Source of the DNA: Undibacterium hunanense
GTDB lineage: Bacteria > Pseudomonadota > Gammaproteobacteria > Burkholderiales > Burkholderiaceae_D
Assembly (NCBI RefSeq): GCF_014284335.1
Contig: NZ_JACOGF010000002.1
Location: forward strand, 124,001 to 188,000
Direction: 5' to 3'
DNA length: 64,000 bases
Of the stretch, positions 46,952-56,628 are shown piece by piece. Within the stretch, counting starts at the first letter, position 1, and the number at the start of each line of letters is the position of its first letter. The position numbers and the translations under genes are program-made. The notes under the pieces are model-generated. The model searched no databases and was not told where the DNA came from. It saw only the letters and a program-made list of their open reading frames with translations.

Positions 46952-47298
46952 CTATCTTAATTTTCTTGTTACATCACTTCTGGTGATATCCGCGTTATAC
47001 CCAGATATTGAGCCAGAACTATGAGTTCGAAACCATTCATTTTCAGCATAGATACAAGATGTGACGCTTTGATGTATGCGCCGCCATGCAGATGAATTGG
47101 CACAAAGCTCCAACGACGATGTAGCGGCCACTATTTGCTTATTGAACGATTGAAATTTCTCACTCCAATTGTAGAAAAACGCGCTTGGTCTAACTTGCGG
47201 TATCTCTGGAAGGGCGGCGGTGTCGATATCGCATAGTTAATTGTAAGTTCTTTCGCTGTCCCGACATGCTGAAATAGAACTCTGGTGAAAAGTAGCAT
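46952..47298 (-). pseudogene. Probable frameshifted gene, two overlapping frames
   Basis: On the minus strand an ATG at 47298 opens a 55-residue frame (VLFQHVGTAKELTINYAI...) that stops at 47131. A second frame, open from 47236 to the TAG at 46952, has no start codon of its own but reads like protein (DIDTAALPEIPQVRPSAFFYNW, CANSSAWRRIHQSV, YAENEWFRTHSSG). Joining them by a one-base shift near 47225 gives one product of about 110 residues. The frame ends 10 bp before the next gene. Family not recognised. Could also be a short intact gene with an unusual start. Confidence 0.4.
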
Positions 47299-47342
47299 TC
47301 CTCACGTAATAGAAAAGTACACTTCCGCTCTTTTGAGTATTT

Positions 47343-47702
47343 TTATGTGATCAATGATATTTTCAAACAAATATTAGAAATATTACTCGTGTTTTGATCT
47401 TGTGTTAGAGAAAAAACTTTAGTTAACTCATAACTGTTTTCGTTTGAGGCTACTGAAGTCGCTGTCAGTATCGGAGTATTTGAATAACTAAACGTAGAGG
47501 AAAATTTCCTATTGAATTTGTTGACGTACCACCACCTTAATCTTGGGACATATTTTTTACGGAAAACGTTGAATTGGCGAAATTTCTTCTTACGTTCATC
47601 ATTCAAGGGATAAGAGTAAAAAGCGACATTCTTACAGGCGCAGATCGCTAACTCCCGCAGAGAGCTTATGTGCGGTAGCAAAACAATAAATATCAAAAGC
47701 AT
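47343..47702 (-). CDS. Possible small protein, low support
   Basis: A 119-residue frame from an internal ATG at 47702 (MLLIFIVLLPHISSL...), with a hydrophobic start and a basic middle (DERKKKFRQFNVFRKKYVPRLRWW). The same frame reaches further upstream to 47768, but that part lies inside the tRNA gene. AT-rich, no recognised family, no clear ribosome site. It may be remnant DNA rather than a gene. Confidence 0.25.
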   Translation of the reverse strand: MLLIFIVLLPHISSLRELAICACKNVAFYSYPLNDERKKKFRQFNVFRKKYVPRLRWWYVNKFNRKFSSTFSYSNTPILTATSVASNENSYELTKVFSLTQDQNTSNISNICLKISLIT

Positions 47703-47753
47703 ATATTTATTGGAAATATATAACTCTTTGAAATGTCGGGAGGGGAGAGGATT

Positions 47754-47830
47754 TGGCGCGCCAGACACGAATCGAACGTGCGACCCCAGCCTTCGGAGGG
47801 CTGTACTCTATCCAACTGAGCTACTGGCGC
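47754..47830 (-). tRNA. tRNA-Arg (anticodon CCG)
   Basis: 77 nt including an encoded CCA. Acceptor stem GCGCCAG/CTGGCGC with discriminator G, D arm AGCTCAGTTGGATAGAGT, anticodon stem CAGCC/GGCTG around loop CTCCGAA (anticodon CCG), T loop TTCGAAT. It reads CGG codons. Its 3' end faces the AT-rich segment at 45.3-47.75 kb, the usual geometry for an integration site at a tRNA. Confidence 0.95.
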
Positions 47831-47994
47831 GTGGGGTATGCTGTTTCGAACTCACTAAACATGACTATGAGTTCTGGTAATGCAAGGGCAACATTCTAAC
47901 CTAAATTGGCCTTTACCTCTCGTCCCAAACCAAGGAATTTGTCGTTAAACGGGCTGGAATTTCTGTATTCTTGGCTAAGTACTCCTGCTTTTCA

Positions 47995-48023
47995 TTCCAA
48001 ATAGGTCGCTTTCGCACTATAAT
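47995..48023 (+). promoter_or_regulatory. Candidate promoter for the cytochrome c gene
   Basis: TATAAT at 48018-48023 with a weak -35 (TTCCAA, 47995-48000) 17 nt upstream, giving a leader of about 80 nt to the ATG at 48111. Confidence 0.45.
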
Positions 48024-48110
48024 TCCAAGCTTTGGCAGTTGCTCGCGCAAGCGGCATGCCTGCATTCTGGATTTATTTTCAGCATCTAATTTATTTGCAA
48101 CGAGGAAACC

Positions 48111-48662
48111 ATGAGCGACGCGCACGACGAACACGAATCAGCGATCAAGACCCCTAAGCAACTTATCGTTGCTATCCTCGCTGGTTTCCTGGTCCCCATT
48201 ATCGCCATTGTCTTGCTGGTACAGTTTGTATCCAATGACAAGAAAGTCGGCGCTGGTTCTTCTGCACTGACACCGGAAGCAATTGCAGCACGTATCAGCC
48301 CGGTTGCTGATCAGGGTTTTACCTTCAAGGATGTCAATGCACCGAAGACCCTGCAATCTGGCGAGACCGTGTATAAAACTATCTGCGCGGCCTGCCATGA
48401 TGCTGGCGCTGCCGGTTCTCCAAAATTTGGTGATGCTGGCGCGTGGGGTCCACGTCTTGCCCAGGGTTACGACAAATTGCTTGCCAATGCCATCGCAGGT
48501 ATTCGCGGCATGCCGGCCAAAGGCGGCAATCCTGATCTGGACGATGTAGAAGTCGCCCGCGCCGTGGTTCATATGGCCAATGCAGGCGGTGCCAAGTTCA
48601 AGGAACCGGAAGTCAAGGCAGCTGCGCCAGCTGCTGCAGCAGCAGAAGCTTCAGCCAAGTAA
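48111..48662 (+). CDS. Membrane-anchored cytochrome c5-type protein
   Basis: 183 residues with an uncleaved N-terminal anchor (LIVAILAGFLVPIIAIVLLVQFV, about 18-40). Class I/c5-type haem domain with C92-x-x-C95-H96 (ICAACHDAG) and a likely axial Met in GIRGMPAKGGNPDL, ending in VARAVVHMANAGGAKF. The Ala-rich tail is low complexity. Periplasmic electron carrier, possibly to a terminal oxidase; no oxidase genes nearby. AACGAGGAAACC precedes the ATG. A strong terminator follows. Confidence 0.92.
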   Translation: MSDAHDEHESAIKTPKQLIVAILAGFLVPIIAIVLLVQFVSNDKKVGAGSSALTPEAIAARISPVADQGFTFKDVNAPKTLQSGETVYKTICAACHDAGAAGSPKFGDAGAWGPRLAQGYDKLLANAIAGIRGMPAKGGNPDLDDVEVARAVVHMANAGGAKFKEPEVKAAAPAAAAAEASAK

Positions 48663-48691
48663 TTCCCCTACCAGTATTTCTGGTGTCTTAA

Positions 48692-48719
48692 CAAAAACCC
48701 CGGCTTGCCGGGGTTTTTG
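48692..48719. terminator. Intrinsic terminator after the cytochrome c gene
   Basis: 13-bp stem CAAAAACCCCGGC/GCCGGGGTTTTTG with a 2-nt loop. From here to the receptor start (48720-49275) there is no ORF. That gap holds TTTAGTTTTCA repeats near 48735-48775, an ATGTTT-5-AAACAT inverted repeat at 49033-49049 and the promoter-like element at 49098. Confidence 0.9.
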
Positions 48720-49097
48720 CTTTTCAGCTTTGAATTTAGTTTTCAATTCAGCTTCATTTTAGTTTTCAGTTTCCTTCCCGGGTCTTCCAAAATTTTATTT
48801 CTGACAATCAATTTGTATCCTTAATATTTTAAGTGCACAAACCTGGTGCGTCATTTTCTAAGCAAAAAAGCACTATCTGTCGTTTTCATCTCGCATCATC
48901 GCGATACTGCTTAATTGTAAAAGAGGTAATTTTTCAGAGATGTAACGGTAGAAAGACTGTGTTACAAATTAGTTAAAATTATTTTCGTTTTTTCGGAACT
49001 TTCATCCTAATCTGTAGACATATGTAGGCGCAATGTTTCAAGAAAACATGCCGAATTAATCGAGTGTTGTTTTTTCGTCGTTTGTACAATTCCAAGA

Positions 49098-49127
49098 TTG
49101 ACAGCAGATTCTCCAGAGTGGTTTCAT
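49098..49127 (+). promoter_or_regulatory. Shared receptor upstream element, copy 1
   Basis: TTGACA, 18 nt, then TGGTTTCAT. TTTTTGA follows after the same offset as in the other two copies. A perfect -35 with TGN plus a TTTCAT -10 makes this a plausible promoter; start codon 149 bp downstream. Confidence 0.5.
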
Positions 49128-49275
49128 TCAAGGGTTAAATTTTTGAAAGAATTTTATTCAAAAATTACTCAAGAATGGAAGGATTTTTCCATTTTAATTT
49201 GGTAATTTTGCTTATCCGCAAAATTTATCTGGTTGTCATAGATTTGTTGGTAATGTACAAACAACGGAGCACAAA

Positions 49276-52056
49276 GTGATTAAAGAAAAAACCATTTCAA
49301 GATCAGTACGACTGATCTGTTCTAGCGGCCTGGTGCTGAGCATGGGTGTGTTGGCACCAACAGCTTTCGCACAAGAAGGCGTTCAAAAGGTAGAAATTAC
49401 CGGTTCCAGTATCAAGCGTACTGAAACAGAAGGTGTTTCAACGACCCAGATACTGAGCCGTAAAGACATCGAGCAAACAGGCAAGACTTCCATCGCTGAC
49501 GTAGTACGCAGTATCTCTGCGGATAACAACGGCAGTATCAGTGGCTCGTTCACCAACGGTTTCGCCGGTAGTGCGTCCGGTGTGTCCCTGCGCGGTCTGA
49601 GCGTTAGTTCCACTCTGGTGTTGATCAACGGTCGTCGCACGGCACCTTACGGTTTCGGTGATGATGGTCAACGCAGCTTCGTTGACTTGAACTCCATCCC
49701 ACTGGATGCGGTTGAGCGCATCGAGATCCTGAAAGACGGCGCTTCCGCGATTTATGGTTCCGACGCGATTGCCGGTGTGGTCAACATCATTCTGCGTCAA
49801 AATTATGTAGGTCAATCGGTTGCTGCGAGTATTGGCCAGTCTTCCCGTGGCGATGGCCGCGTTTCCAGCGCTTCGGCATCGATCGGTTTCGGTAATCTGC
49901 AAACCGAAAAATACAATGTGTTCATGACCATTGATGCCAAGAAACAAGAAAAAATCTGGCAAAAAGACCGTGACGATTACATCGGCCAGGCTGATGCCCG
50001 CCCATGGGGTGGTCGTGATCAGCGCGCTGGTTTCATCACTTCCGGTAATGCCGGTGGCAGCAATATGCTGGGTACAGTGCGCCCTGTGAGTGCTACAGGC
50101 GGCACCATTGCTGGACGTGGCATACAGCAATTGCCAGGTACTTGTGATGCCAAAAACCTGGATCCAGTGGGTGGTACATCGCTGGATAACGGTGGCGGCG
50201 GTTGTATGTTTGACCCAGTGAAATACCAGACCATTCAGCCAGAAACACAAAACCTGAACCTCTATACACGCGGTACTTTCGCGATCAATGACGTGACCAC
50301 GGCCTATGCAGAGCTCGGCTTGTTCAACAGCAAGGCAAAAACCCAGACCACTCCTTCCGGCCTGACCGGCGCTGGTTTCGATCTGGTGAATGCACGTGTC
50401 AACAACACTGGTACAGGACCTGACCAGTTGCTGCTGCCTATCGGCCATCCGGATAATCCGTACACCGACGCGCGCGCTCGCCCACGCTGGATTGATGCAG
50501 CTCGTCCACGTACTGCTGATCTGGAAACAACGGTGACCCGTTTCCTGGCAGGCGTAAAAGGTACGTTCGCTGAGTGGGATTACGATACCGGCTTCCTGTA
50601 TGCCGAAAGCAAAACAGACAAGACACAAAATGGCTACTATCGCCAGTCTGCCTTGAAAACTGCGATCAATAACGGTACTTTCCGCATTGGTCAAGGCCGC
50701 GTCAACACACCTGAAGTGCTGGCACTGGTGTCGCCAACACTGGTTAACTCTGGCGTGACGAAGAGTACATCCGTGGATTTCAAAGCCACACGTGAGCTGA
50801 TGCAGTTGCCAGGTGGCGCTATGGGTATTGCGGTTGGTGCAGAATATCGCAAGGAAGAAACCAACAGCGATCCTACGCCTTACACCAACACCAATGACAT
50901 CGCTGGTCTGGGCTATTCCGCTGCCAAAGGTTCACGCAACGTCAGCGCGATCTATACAGAGCTGGCTATCCCTGTGCTGAAATCCCTGGAATTCCAGCTG
51001 GCTGCCCGTTCAGACAAATACTCTGACTATGGTCGTTCAACAACACCAAAAGCTGGCTTCAAGTACACCCCAACCAATACCATCGCTTTCCGCGGTACGT
51101 ATGCTGAAGGTTTCCGTGCTCCTAGCGCGGCAGAGAATGGTGACAGTGCTGTAGCTGCATTTACCAACATCGCCAGCGATCCTATCCGCTGTGCAGTGAC
51201 CAAACTGGCTGCAGATTGCTCTTCGCAACAAGTTGGTGCTATTACCGTTGGCAACAAAAACATCAAGCCTGAAACGTCCAAGAGCTATAGCCTTGGTCTG
51301 GTTGTAGAACCGGTCAAGAACTTCAGTATCTCTCTGGACTGGTGGAAAATTGTTCGTGACGGCGAAATCAGCGGTTCCGACCCTGGTGCGATTGTTGCCA
51401 ACCCAGGCAACTACCCAGATGCGCAAATCGTTCGTGGTGAAGCAACAACCAACTTCCCTACCCTGGCTGGTCCTATCCTGATGGTGAAAGCACCTTACCT
51501 GAACGCCGGTAAGACACAAACTTCCGGTCTGGATCTGGACATGCGTACCAAGTTTGACCTGGGCAGCAATGGCAAGTTGAATGCTGGTGTGGTCATTACG
51601 TACATGAATGAATTCAGAAGAACGGATGCCGACGGTACAGTGCATGAATTTGCAGGTACACACGGTGACGTGAATCTGTCTGGTGACGGTGGCACACCAC
51701 GCACTAAAGCCAGTTTCACTCTGGGTTGGGAACGTGGTCCATGGACACTGTCCGGTAACGTCAACTATGTTTCCAGCATCAGCGACACCAATGAAATCGG
51801 TGGCGACTGCCTGGACGTAGATGCGAATGGCAAGCCTTACCTCGGTTGCCGCGTTGCTTCATTCACGACCATGGATGTATTTGGTAAATGGAAAATGTCG
51901 AAAAATCTGGAATTCACGGCATCAATCACCAATCTGTTCGACAAGATGGCTCCACTTGATGTCCAGACTTATGGCCGCATCAACTACAACCCATCCCTGC
52001 ATCAGTCCGGCGCAGTTGGCCGTTACTTCAATGTGGGCGGACGTTACACATTCTGA
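49276..52056 (+). CDS. TonB-dependent outer-membrane receptor 1
   Basis: 926 residues starting with GTG; GGAG lies 7 nt upstream. Signal peptide ends VLAPTAFAQ. The TonB-box/plug region begins VQKVEITGSSIKRTETEG and continues through STLVLINGRRTAPYG and ERIEILKDGASAIYGSDAIAGVVNIILR. The 22-strand barrel ends NVGGRYTF with a C-terminal Phe, as outer-membrane proteins do. The style (ITGSSIKR, RKDIEQTG) is that of the Xanthomonas/Caulobacter-type receptors for carbohydrates or peptides; ligand unknown. Same architecture as receptor 3. Own leader and terminator. Confidence 0.93.
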   Translation: MIKEKTISRSVRLICSSGLVLSMGVLAPTAFAQEGVQKVEITGSSIKRTETEGVSTTQILSRKDIEQTGKTSIADVVRSISADNNGSISGSFTNGFAGSASGVSLRGLSVSSTLVLINGRRTAPYGFGDDGQRSFVDLNSIPLDAVERIEILKDGASAIYGSDAIAGVVNIILRQNYVGQSVAASIGQSSRGDGRVSSASASIGFGNLQTEKYNVFMTIDAKKQEKIWQKDRDDYIGQADARPWGGRDQRAGFITSGNAGGSNMLGTVRPVSATGGTIAGRGIQQLPGTCDAKNLDPVGGTSLDNGGGGCMFDPVKYQTIQPETQNLNLYTRGTFAINDVTTAYAELGLFNSKAKTQTTPSGLTGAGFDLVNARVNNTGTGPDQLLLPIGHPDNPYTDARARPRWIDAARPRTADLETTVTRFLAGVKGTFAEWDYDTGFLYAESKTDKTQNGYYRQSALKTAINNGTFRIGQGRVNTPEVLALVSPTLVNSGVTKSTSVDFKATRELMQLPGGAMGIAVGAEYRKEETNSDPTPYTNTNDIAGLGYSAAKGSRNVSAIYTELAIPVLKSLEFQLAARSDKYSDYGRSTTPKAGFKYTPTNTIAFRGTYAEGFRAPSAAENGDSAVAAFTNIASDPIRCAVTKLAADCSSQQVGAITVGNKNIKPETSKSYSLGLVVEPVKNFSISLDWWKIVRDGEISGSDPGAIVANPGNYPDAQIVRGEATTNFPTLAGPILMVKAPYLNAGKTQTSGLDLDMRTKFDLGSNGKLNAGVVITYMNEFRRTDADGTVHEFAGTHGDVNLSGDGGTPRTKASFTLGWERGPWTLSGNVNYVSSISDTNEIGGDCLDVDANGKPYLGCRVASFTTMDVFGKWKMSKNLEFTASITNLFDKMAPLDVQTYGRINYNPSLHQSGAVGRYFNVGGRYTF

Positions 52057-52156
52057 TAAGGATGTAGACGGCAGATATTTGTAAAAATCCCACCTCTTTT
52101 GCCGGCAGGCGTGGCAGCAAGGGGTGGCTTAAAGCAAAGTATGGTTGTCAATGAAA

Positions 52157-52189
52157 TAAAAAACCGCAAGCTTGCTTGCGGTTTTTTTT
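52157..52189 (+). terminator. Intrinsic terminator after receptor 1
   Basis: AAACCGCAAG/CTTGCGGTTT stem with loop CTTG and a run of eight Ts. The 821-bp gap that follows (52190-53010) is AT-rich without a convincing gene; it contains the second shared element. Confidence 0.9.
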
Positions 52190-52660
52190 GACTATAGCCT
52201 GTCGAAAACAATAAGTGCCTGTTCGATAGTGTCAAAAAATTAACTGCGCCAGACTGTTGCTTTAACTCATGAGCTTTGTCTCTTTAAAGATACAGAAAAG
52301 TATATGGAAGAAAATATATTAACAATATTGCCGCGCCTCATTTTCATAAAATTTGCATAAATTTACATCACAGTGAAGTTGGTAAAGATTGTGCTAATTA
52401 CAATGTCAATACTTGAAGCCTGAATCTGCTCAAAAAAAGACAAAAGAAATTCTCGAATTTTTGTCCATCCAATAGCCCCCTGCTGGCAATAAAATTTTGT
52501 CCTGAGTCTCTGCAAGTGAATTTAATCGAACAAAGTTGCCGCCAGTTATAAGATTAGAAAATATCGGCAAGAAAAAATAAAAAAAATATTACTTTGTTTT
52601 GTATTTTTATATCGACCGATCCCACCTCCAAAACCGGCTCCGCAGCCGTAAAAATCCGTC

Positions 52661-52689
52661 TTGACACTCCGTTTGTCCAATGGTTCCAT
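52661..52689 (+). promoter_or_regulatory. Shared receptor upstream element, copy 2
   Basis: TTGACA, 17 nt, TTCCAT, containing the inverted repeat ATGG-TT-CCAT. Ten bases after TTCCATG comes TTTTTTGACAGAAAAA, then TTTACAT, nearly as in copy 3. Start codon 321 bp downstream. Confidence 0.55.
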
Positions 52690-53010
52690 GCAATATGAGT
52701 ATTTTTTGACAGAAAAATTTACATTTGTAACTTCAAAATCCGGGCGGAATGATGGCTGTATTTTTCATCCAGATTATTGCAATTATATAAATTTCTTAGA
52801 GAGATATTTCTATTACGTTTCCACCATTATTTGCATAGAACATGTATTTTCAGGCACTGGACAGAGCAATAAATGCCGCCAGATCACCTGGGAATAAAAA
52901 GAAGTTAATCAAATAATGGCAGCAATAAAGAGGGAGTTGTGCGAAATTGGTGAGTTGAAGGATATTTCGTACCGCGTTTCGTCGATACAAAATACTTAGG
53001 AAAAAAACAC

Positions 53011-56000
53011 ATGTCTAAAAATAGTCTGGTATTTAAAAAGACACTGGTTGCCCGCGCGCTGATCCTGGCGTTTGGTGCTGGTGTAATGACAGTCGGTATC
53101 AACCCGGTTGTCATGGCGCAATCAAATACAACTGGTACGATCTCGGGTACGGTCGCTGTCAAGGCGAACACCAGCATTTCCATCGTCGGTGTGGATAATG
53201 GTGTGAAACGTAGTATTACGCCGGATGCATCTGGTACTTTCCGTGCGACTTCTGTCCCGGTCGGTAACTACAAGGTATCCTTGCTGGAAGGCACATCAGT
53301 CGTTGGCGTACAGGACCTCGAAGTCCGTATCGGCCAGGACAGTGAAGCGACCTTCGGTACGCAAGTGGTACAGATTACCCAGCGCGCCAGGGCGATCGAC
53401 GTCAAGACTTCCAACTCCGGCACCTCTTTCACCGCCAAGGAACTGGCCGTGCTGCCGATTGCTCCTGCTGTGAGCAATATCGTGCAACTGGCTGGTGGTA
53501 CGACACGTGGCGATAGCCGCTACGGTAATAACGCTGCCAGCTTCGGTGGTTCCAGCTCTTCCGAAAATGCCGCTTATATCAACGGTTTTCCGGTCACCAG
53601 CAGTCTGTACCAGATTGGTTATTCTTCCCTGCCTTTCGGTTCCATTTCTGAAGCACAGGTGATTACCGGTGGTTACGGTGCTGAATTCGGTCGCTCTACC
53701 GGTGGTGTTATCAACATCACGACCAAGAGCGGTACCAATAACTGGGAAGCCGGTGCGGGCTTTACCTATGCACCAAATTCTCTGCGTGCGACAGCGAAAA
53801 ACATCTTGTACCCGAATACCGGCGCGGCTGCCAACAAAGGCACTGACGGCACGATCTGGAACTACAAGGCTGGCGACGTCTTCACTGAAAAAGTTTATAA
53901 CGCCTATATCAGCGGTCCTATCATCAAGGACAAGCTGTTCATGTATATCGGCGCTGAACTGAACCAGACCGAGCGTCAGACCGCCCGTCTGGCTTCCAGC
54001 AACACCACCAACAATAAACTGGGCTGGCTGGATGAAAAATCCGAATTGCCACGTTATATCGCCAAATTTGACTGGAATATTACTGACGATCACCGTCTGG
54101 AATACACCCACATCGGTGATGAATCCAAGGTCGATGACAAATACTTCGGGTTTGATTATGCGACCAAGCAACGCGGCTTCACCCAATACGGCGGTGCAGT
54201 ATTCAAGAACTATGCATCTGGCGTACTGGGTCTGAATGCGAATGGTGCAGCTCTGGCGGCAGCGCAGGGTTCGGATGTCGATATCCTGAAATACACGGGT
54301 TACATCACAAACGATTTGACGTTGACGGCCTTGGTTGGTCAGGCAAAAACCGAACGTAAACAAGATCCGTTTGGCTATGTCCCTGGCCTGCGTCCTATCA
54401 CGGCGGCGGAAGCCAACCGTGTACCTGGCATTAACTACACACCAACTGATCCACAGGGTTTCACTTCGGCCTTGTTGCGTGACGGTGCCAACGATACCAA
54501 CAAGGGCTATCGCCTGGATATCGAGTACAAGCTGAACAAGGAACACACGCTTCGCGCCGGTCTGGATTACAACAAGATTACTGCGGTGGCTGGTACGGTG
54601 GCTGCCGGTGGTGGTCAATGGATCTATCTGCGTGCGACTAATCCGAACGCGGTCTTGTCTGGTCATAACATCTCCCCGGCAGCGGGTGGCGGCTATGGTA
54701 AAGACGGTTACTACGTACAGGAAAACATTGTTTCCGGTGGTTCCACACCTTCCGTCAAACAATCGGCACAGTACATTGAAGATCGCTATCAGGTGACCAA
54801 AGATGTATTGCTGACTTTCGGTCTGCGCAACGAATCCTTCTCCAACATGAACGGTAAGGGCGATGTTTTCGTTGAACAGAAGAGCATGATTGCACCACGT
54901 TTTTCTGCTGCATGGGACGTGAACGGTGATGGTTCTCTGAAAGTCTTCGGTACTGCCGGTCGTTATCACCTGCAATTGCCTGCCAATCTGGCCGTGCGTT
55001 TTGCTGGCGTGTCCATCAACACTGACAAGTTCTATACCTATACCGGCGTTGATCCAAAAACTGGCGCACCTACCGGTTTGAATGCGATCAGTAACACTGT
55101 CTCTGCCAATAATGAATTCGGTAAAGAGCTGACTCCCAATGAGCTGGCCGCCGTCAATCTGAAGGCCCACTATCAGGATGAAATCAATATCGGTTTCGAA
55201 AAGGCGCTGACACCAGACTTTAATGGCGGTATCAAATTTACTTATCGCAAATTGAAAAACACGATTGATGATTATTCCGATATTCGTCCTTTGTTGAAAA
55301 AACTGTCTGGTGCTGAACGCGCTTATCTGGAAGATGCAGGCTGGCATGGTGCCCTGTTCAATCCAGGCCAGGACAATACTTTCATCGTGCCTATCAATGC
55401 CACTGGTGGTCAGCGTGCTATCACCATCACAGCGGCAGAAGCAGGTTTCCCGGAATCGGCGAAACGTACATACACGGCATTGGAATTCATGCTGGAACAT
55501 CCGCTGCGTAGCAGCTGGTATGGTAAGTTCAACTACACCTGGTCACGCAGTGAAGGTAATCAGGAAGGTCAGACCAAATCGGATAACGGTCAGTCTGACG
55601 TAGGTTTCAGCTCCTTGTGGGATTTCCCTGAAGCCATGATCAACGGCAGTGGTTTGTTGCCAAATGATCGTACGCACCAGTTCAAGGCCTATGGCCTGTA
55701 TGAAATCACACCAGAATTTGCTGTTGGTGGGAATGTCCTGGTTGCTTCTGGTCGTCCGAAATCACTGACTTGCAACATTCCTTCTGCCATGGATCAGGAA
55801 GGTCTGGGTCTGTTCCAGTACGGTTCCATTTTCTATCTGTGCCCAGCCAGCACCGGTATCGCAAATGGTCGTGGTGCCATGGGTAAACTGCCATGGGACA
55901 AACGCCTGGATTTGAACTTCATGTACAAACCACGTCAGGTCAAAGGCCTGTTGCTCAAGGTTGATGTACTGAATGTATTCAATGCCCAGGTTGCTGATCG

Positions 56001-56124
56001 TATCGATGAAGGCTACAACACCAGCCGTGCCGGTGATGCCGTCAGCCCGACCGCAGGTCAGGAAACATCGTACACAGCGCCACGTTCTGTCCGTCTGTCT
56101 GTTCAGTACAATCACAAGTTCTGA
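53011..56124 (+). CDS. TonB-dependent receptor 2, Oar-like with carboxypeptidase-regulatory domain
   Basis: 1037 residues. Signal peptide (ALILAFGAGVMTVGINPVVMAQ), then a carboxypeptidase-regulatory-like beta-sandwich (about 40-115: TGTISGTVAVKANTSISI, FRATSVPVGNYKVSLLEG). The plug follows (GGSSSSENAAYINGFPVTSSLYQIGYSS, GGYGAEFGRSTGGVINITTKSG), then the barrel, ending in YNHKF. The layout is that of Oar/OmpA-related receptors, linked in other bacteria to adhesion or protein/peptide uptake. AGGA lies upstream of the ATG. Unlike its two neighbours it carries the extra N-terminal domain, so it is not a simple duplicate. Confidence 0.93.
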   Translation: MSKNSLVFKKTLVARALILAFGAGVMTVGINPVVMAQSNTTGTISGTVAVKANTSISIVGVDNGVKRSITPDASGTFRATSVPVGNYKVSLLEGTSVVGVQDLEVRIGQDSEATFGTQVVQITQRARAIDVKTSNSGTSFTAKELAVLPIAPAVSNIVQLAGGTTRGDSRYGNNAASFGGSSSSENAAYINGFPVTSSLYQIGYSSLPFGSISEAQVITGGYGAEFGRSTGGVINITTKSGTNNWEAGAGFTYAPNSLRATAKNILYPNTGAAANKGTDGTIWNYKAGDVFTEKVYNAYISGPIIKDKLFMYIGAELNQTERQTARLASSNTTNNKLGWLDEKSELPRYIAKFDWNITDDHRLEYTHIGDESKVDDKYFGFDYATKQRGFTQYGGAVFKNYASGVLGLNANGAALAAAQGSDVDILKYTGYITNDLTLTALVGQAKTERKQDPFGYVPGLRPITAAEANRVPGINYTPTDPQGFTSALLRDGANDTNKGYRLDIEYKLNKEHTLRAGLDYNKITAVAGTVAAGGGQWIYLRATNPNAVLSGHNISPAAGGGYGKDGYYVQENIVSGGSTPSVKQSAQYIEDRYQVTKDVLLTFGLRNESFSNMNGKGDVFVEQKSMIAPRFSAAWDVNGDGSLKVFGTAGRYHLQLPANLAVRFAGVSINTDKFYTYTGVDPKTGAPTGLNAISNTVSANNEFGKELTPNELAAVNLKAHYQDEINIGFEKALTPDFNGGIKFTYRKLKNTIDDYSDIRPLLKKLSGAERAYLEDAGWHGALFNPGQDNTFIVPINATGGQRAITITAAEAGFPESAKRTYTALEFMLEHPLRSSWYGKFNYTWSRSEGNQEGQTKSDNGQSDVGFSSLWDFPEAMINGSGLLPNDRTHQFKAYGLYEITPEFAVGGNVLVASGRPKSLTCNIPSAMDQEGLGLFQYGSIFYLCPASTGIANGRGAMGKLPWDKRLDLNFMYKPRQVKGLLLKVDVLNVFNAQVADRIDEGYNTSRAGDAVSPTAGQETSYTAPRSVRLSVQYNHKF

Positions 56125-56150
56125 TTGTAATTTGAGCCCGCTGTAAAAAA

Positions 56151-56188
56151 GAAATCCCCTGCCAGCAAAAGCTGACAGGGGATTTTGC
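56151..56188 (+). terminator. Intrinsic terminator after receptor 2
   Basis: AAATCCCCTG-C-CAGC and GCTG-A-CAGGGGATTT with an AAAA loop. The 752-bp gap to receptor 3 (56125-56876) holds no gene. Confidence 0.85.
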
Positions 56189-56579
56189 ATTTTTCAGTAA
56201 AAGAGCAATCGTCTACAGGGGTAAAACCAGCCATTTTCAGACATGATGTTGTTGTGCATTTGCGACAAAAACGGGTTTCAGAATCTCTGCTCTAGTGTGC
56301 TCTACAGCAATGAATTCTGTGTATTTTTGTGCTGCAAGACCGGTGCAGGTCGATTTGGATATGAATGCAAATGAGCGCAGCGTTGGCTATTTTCGGTCTT
56401 TTTAAAAACGCACTTTTTAATAACATTTTTTATCAAGAAGATTCCGTTTTGGTTATGTAAAAATTCTGTCACAAATGAAATGAACTAAATTAAATAGATT
56501 TATACGCAAACGATGCTAAATCGCCACAGATTTTATTGCGAAAATTCCAGTTTTTGATCAAAGAAAATTCACCTGTGTA

Positions 56580-56596
56580 TTCCATTACAAATGGAA
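56580..56596. promoter_or_regulatory. 7-bp inverted repeat upstream of receptor 3
   Basis: TTCCATT-ACA-AATGGAA. Its half-sites match those inside the nearby ATGG-TT-CCAT of the shared element, in the opposite arrangement. Operator candidate. Confidence 0.5.
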
Positions 56597-56628
56597 ACAA
56601 TCAAAGCTTCCCTCGCGGAAGGTCAGTC

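Noticed and set aside
47343..47768. 141-residue frame starting at 47768
   Set aside because: Its first codons lie inside the tRNA-Arg gene. Only the shorter version from 47702 was kept, at low confidence.
52190..53010. Small gene at 52661-52897 in the receptor 2 leader
   Set aside because: The 78-residue frame begins on the conserved TTGACA element, has low-complexity AT-rich codons and no ribosome site. The region fits a leader/promoter better.
53296..55500. 734-codon antisense open frame within TonB-dependent receptor 2
   Set aside because: Strong sense-strand evidence (signal peptide, plug, barrel). The antisense product is His/Cys/Arg-rich with no recognisable motif and arises from codon bias. 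The same holds for antisense frames at 49438-50694, 57081-58481 and 14548-15630.
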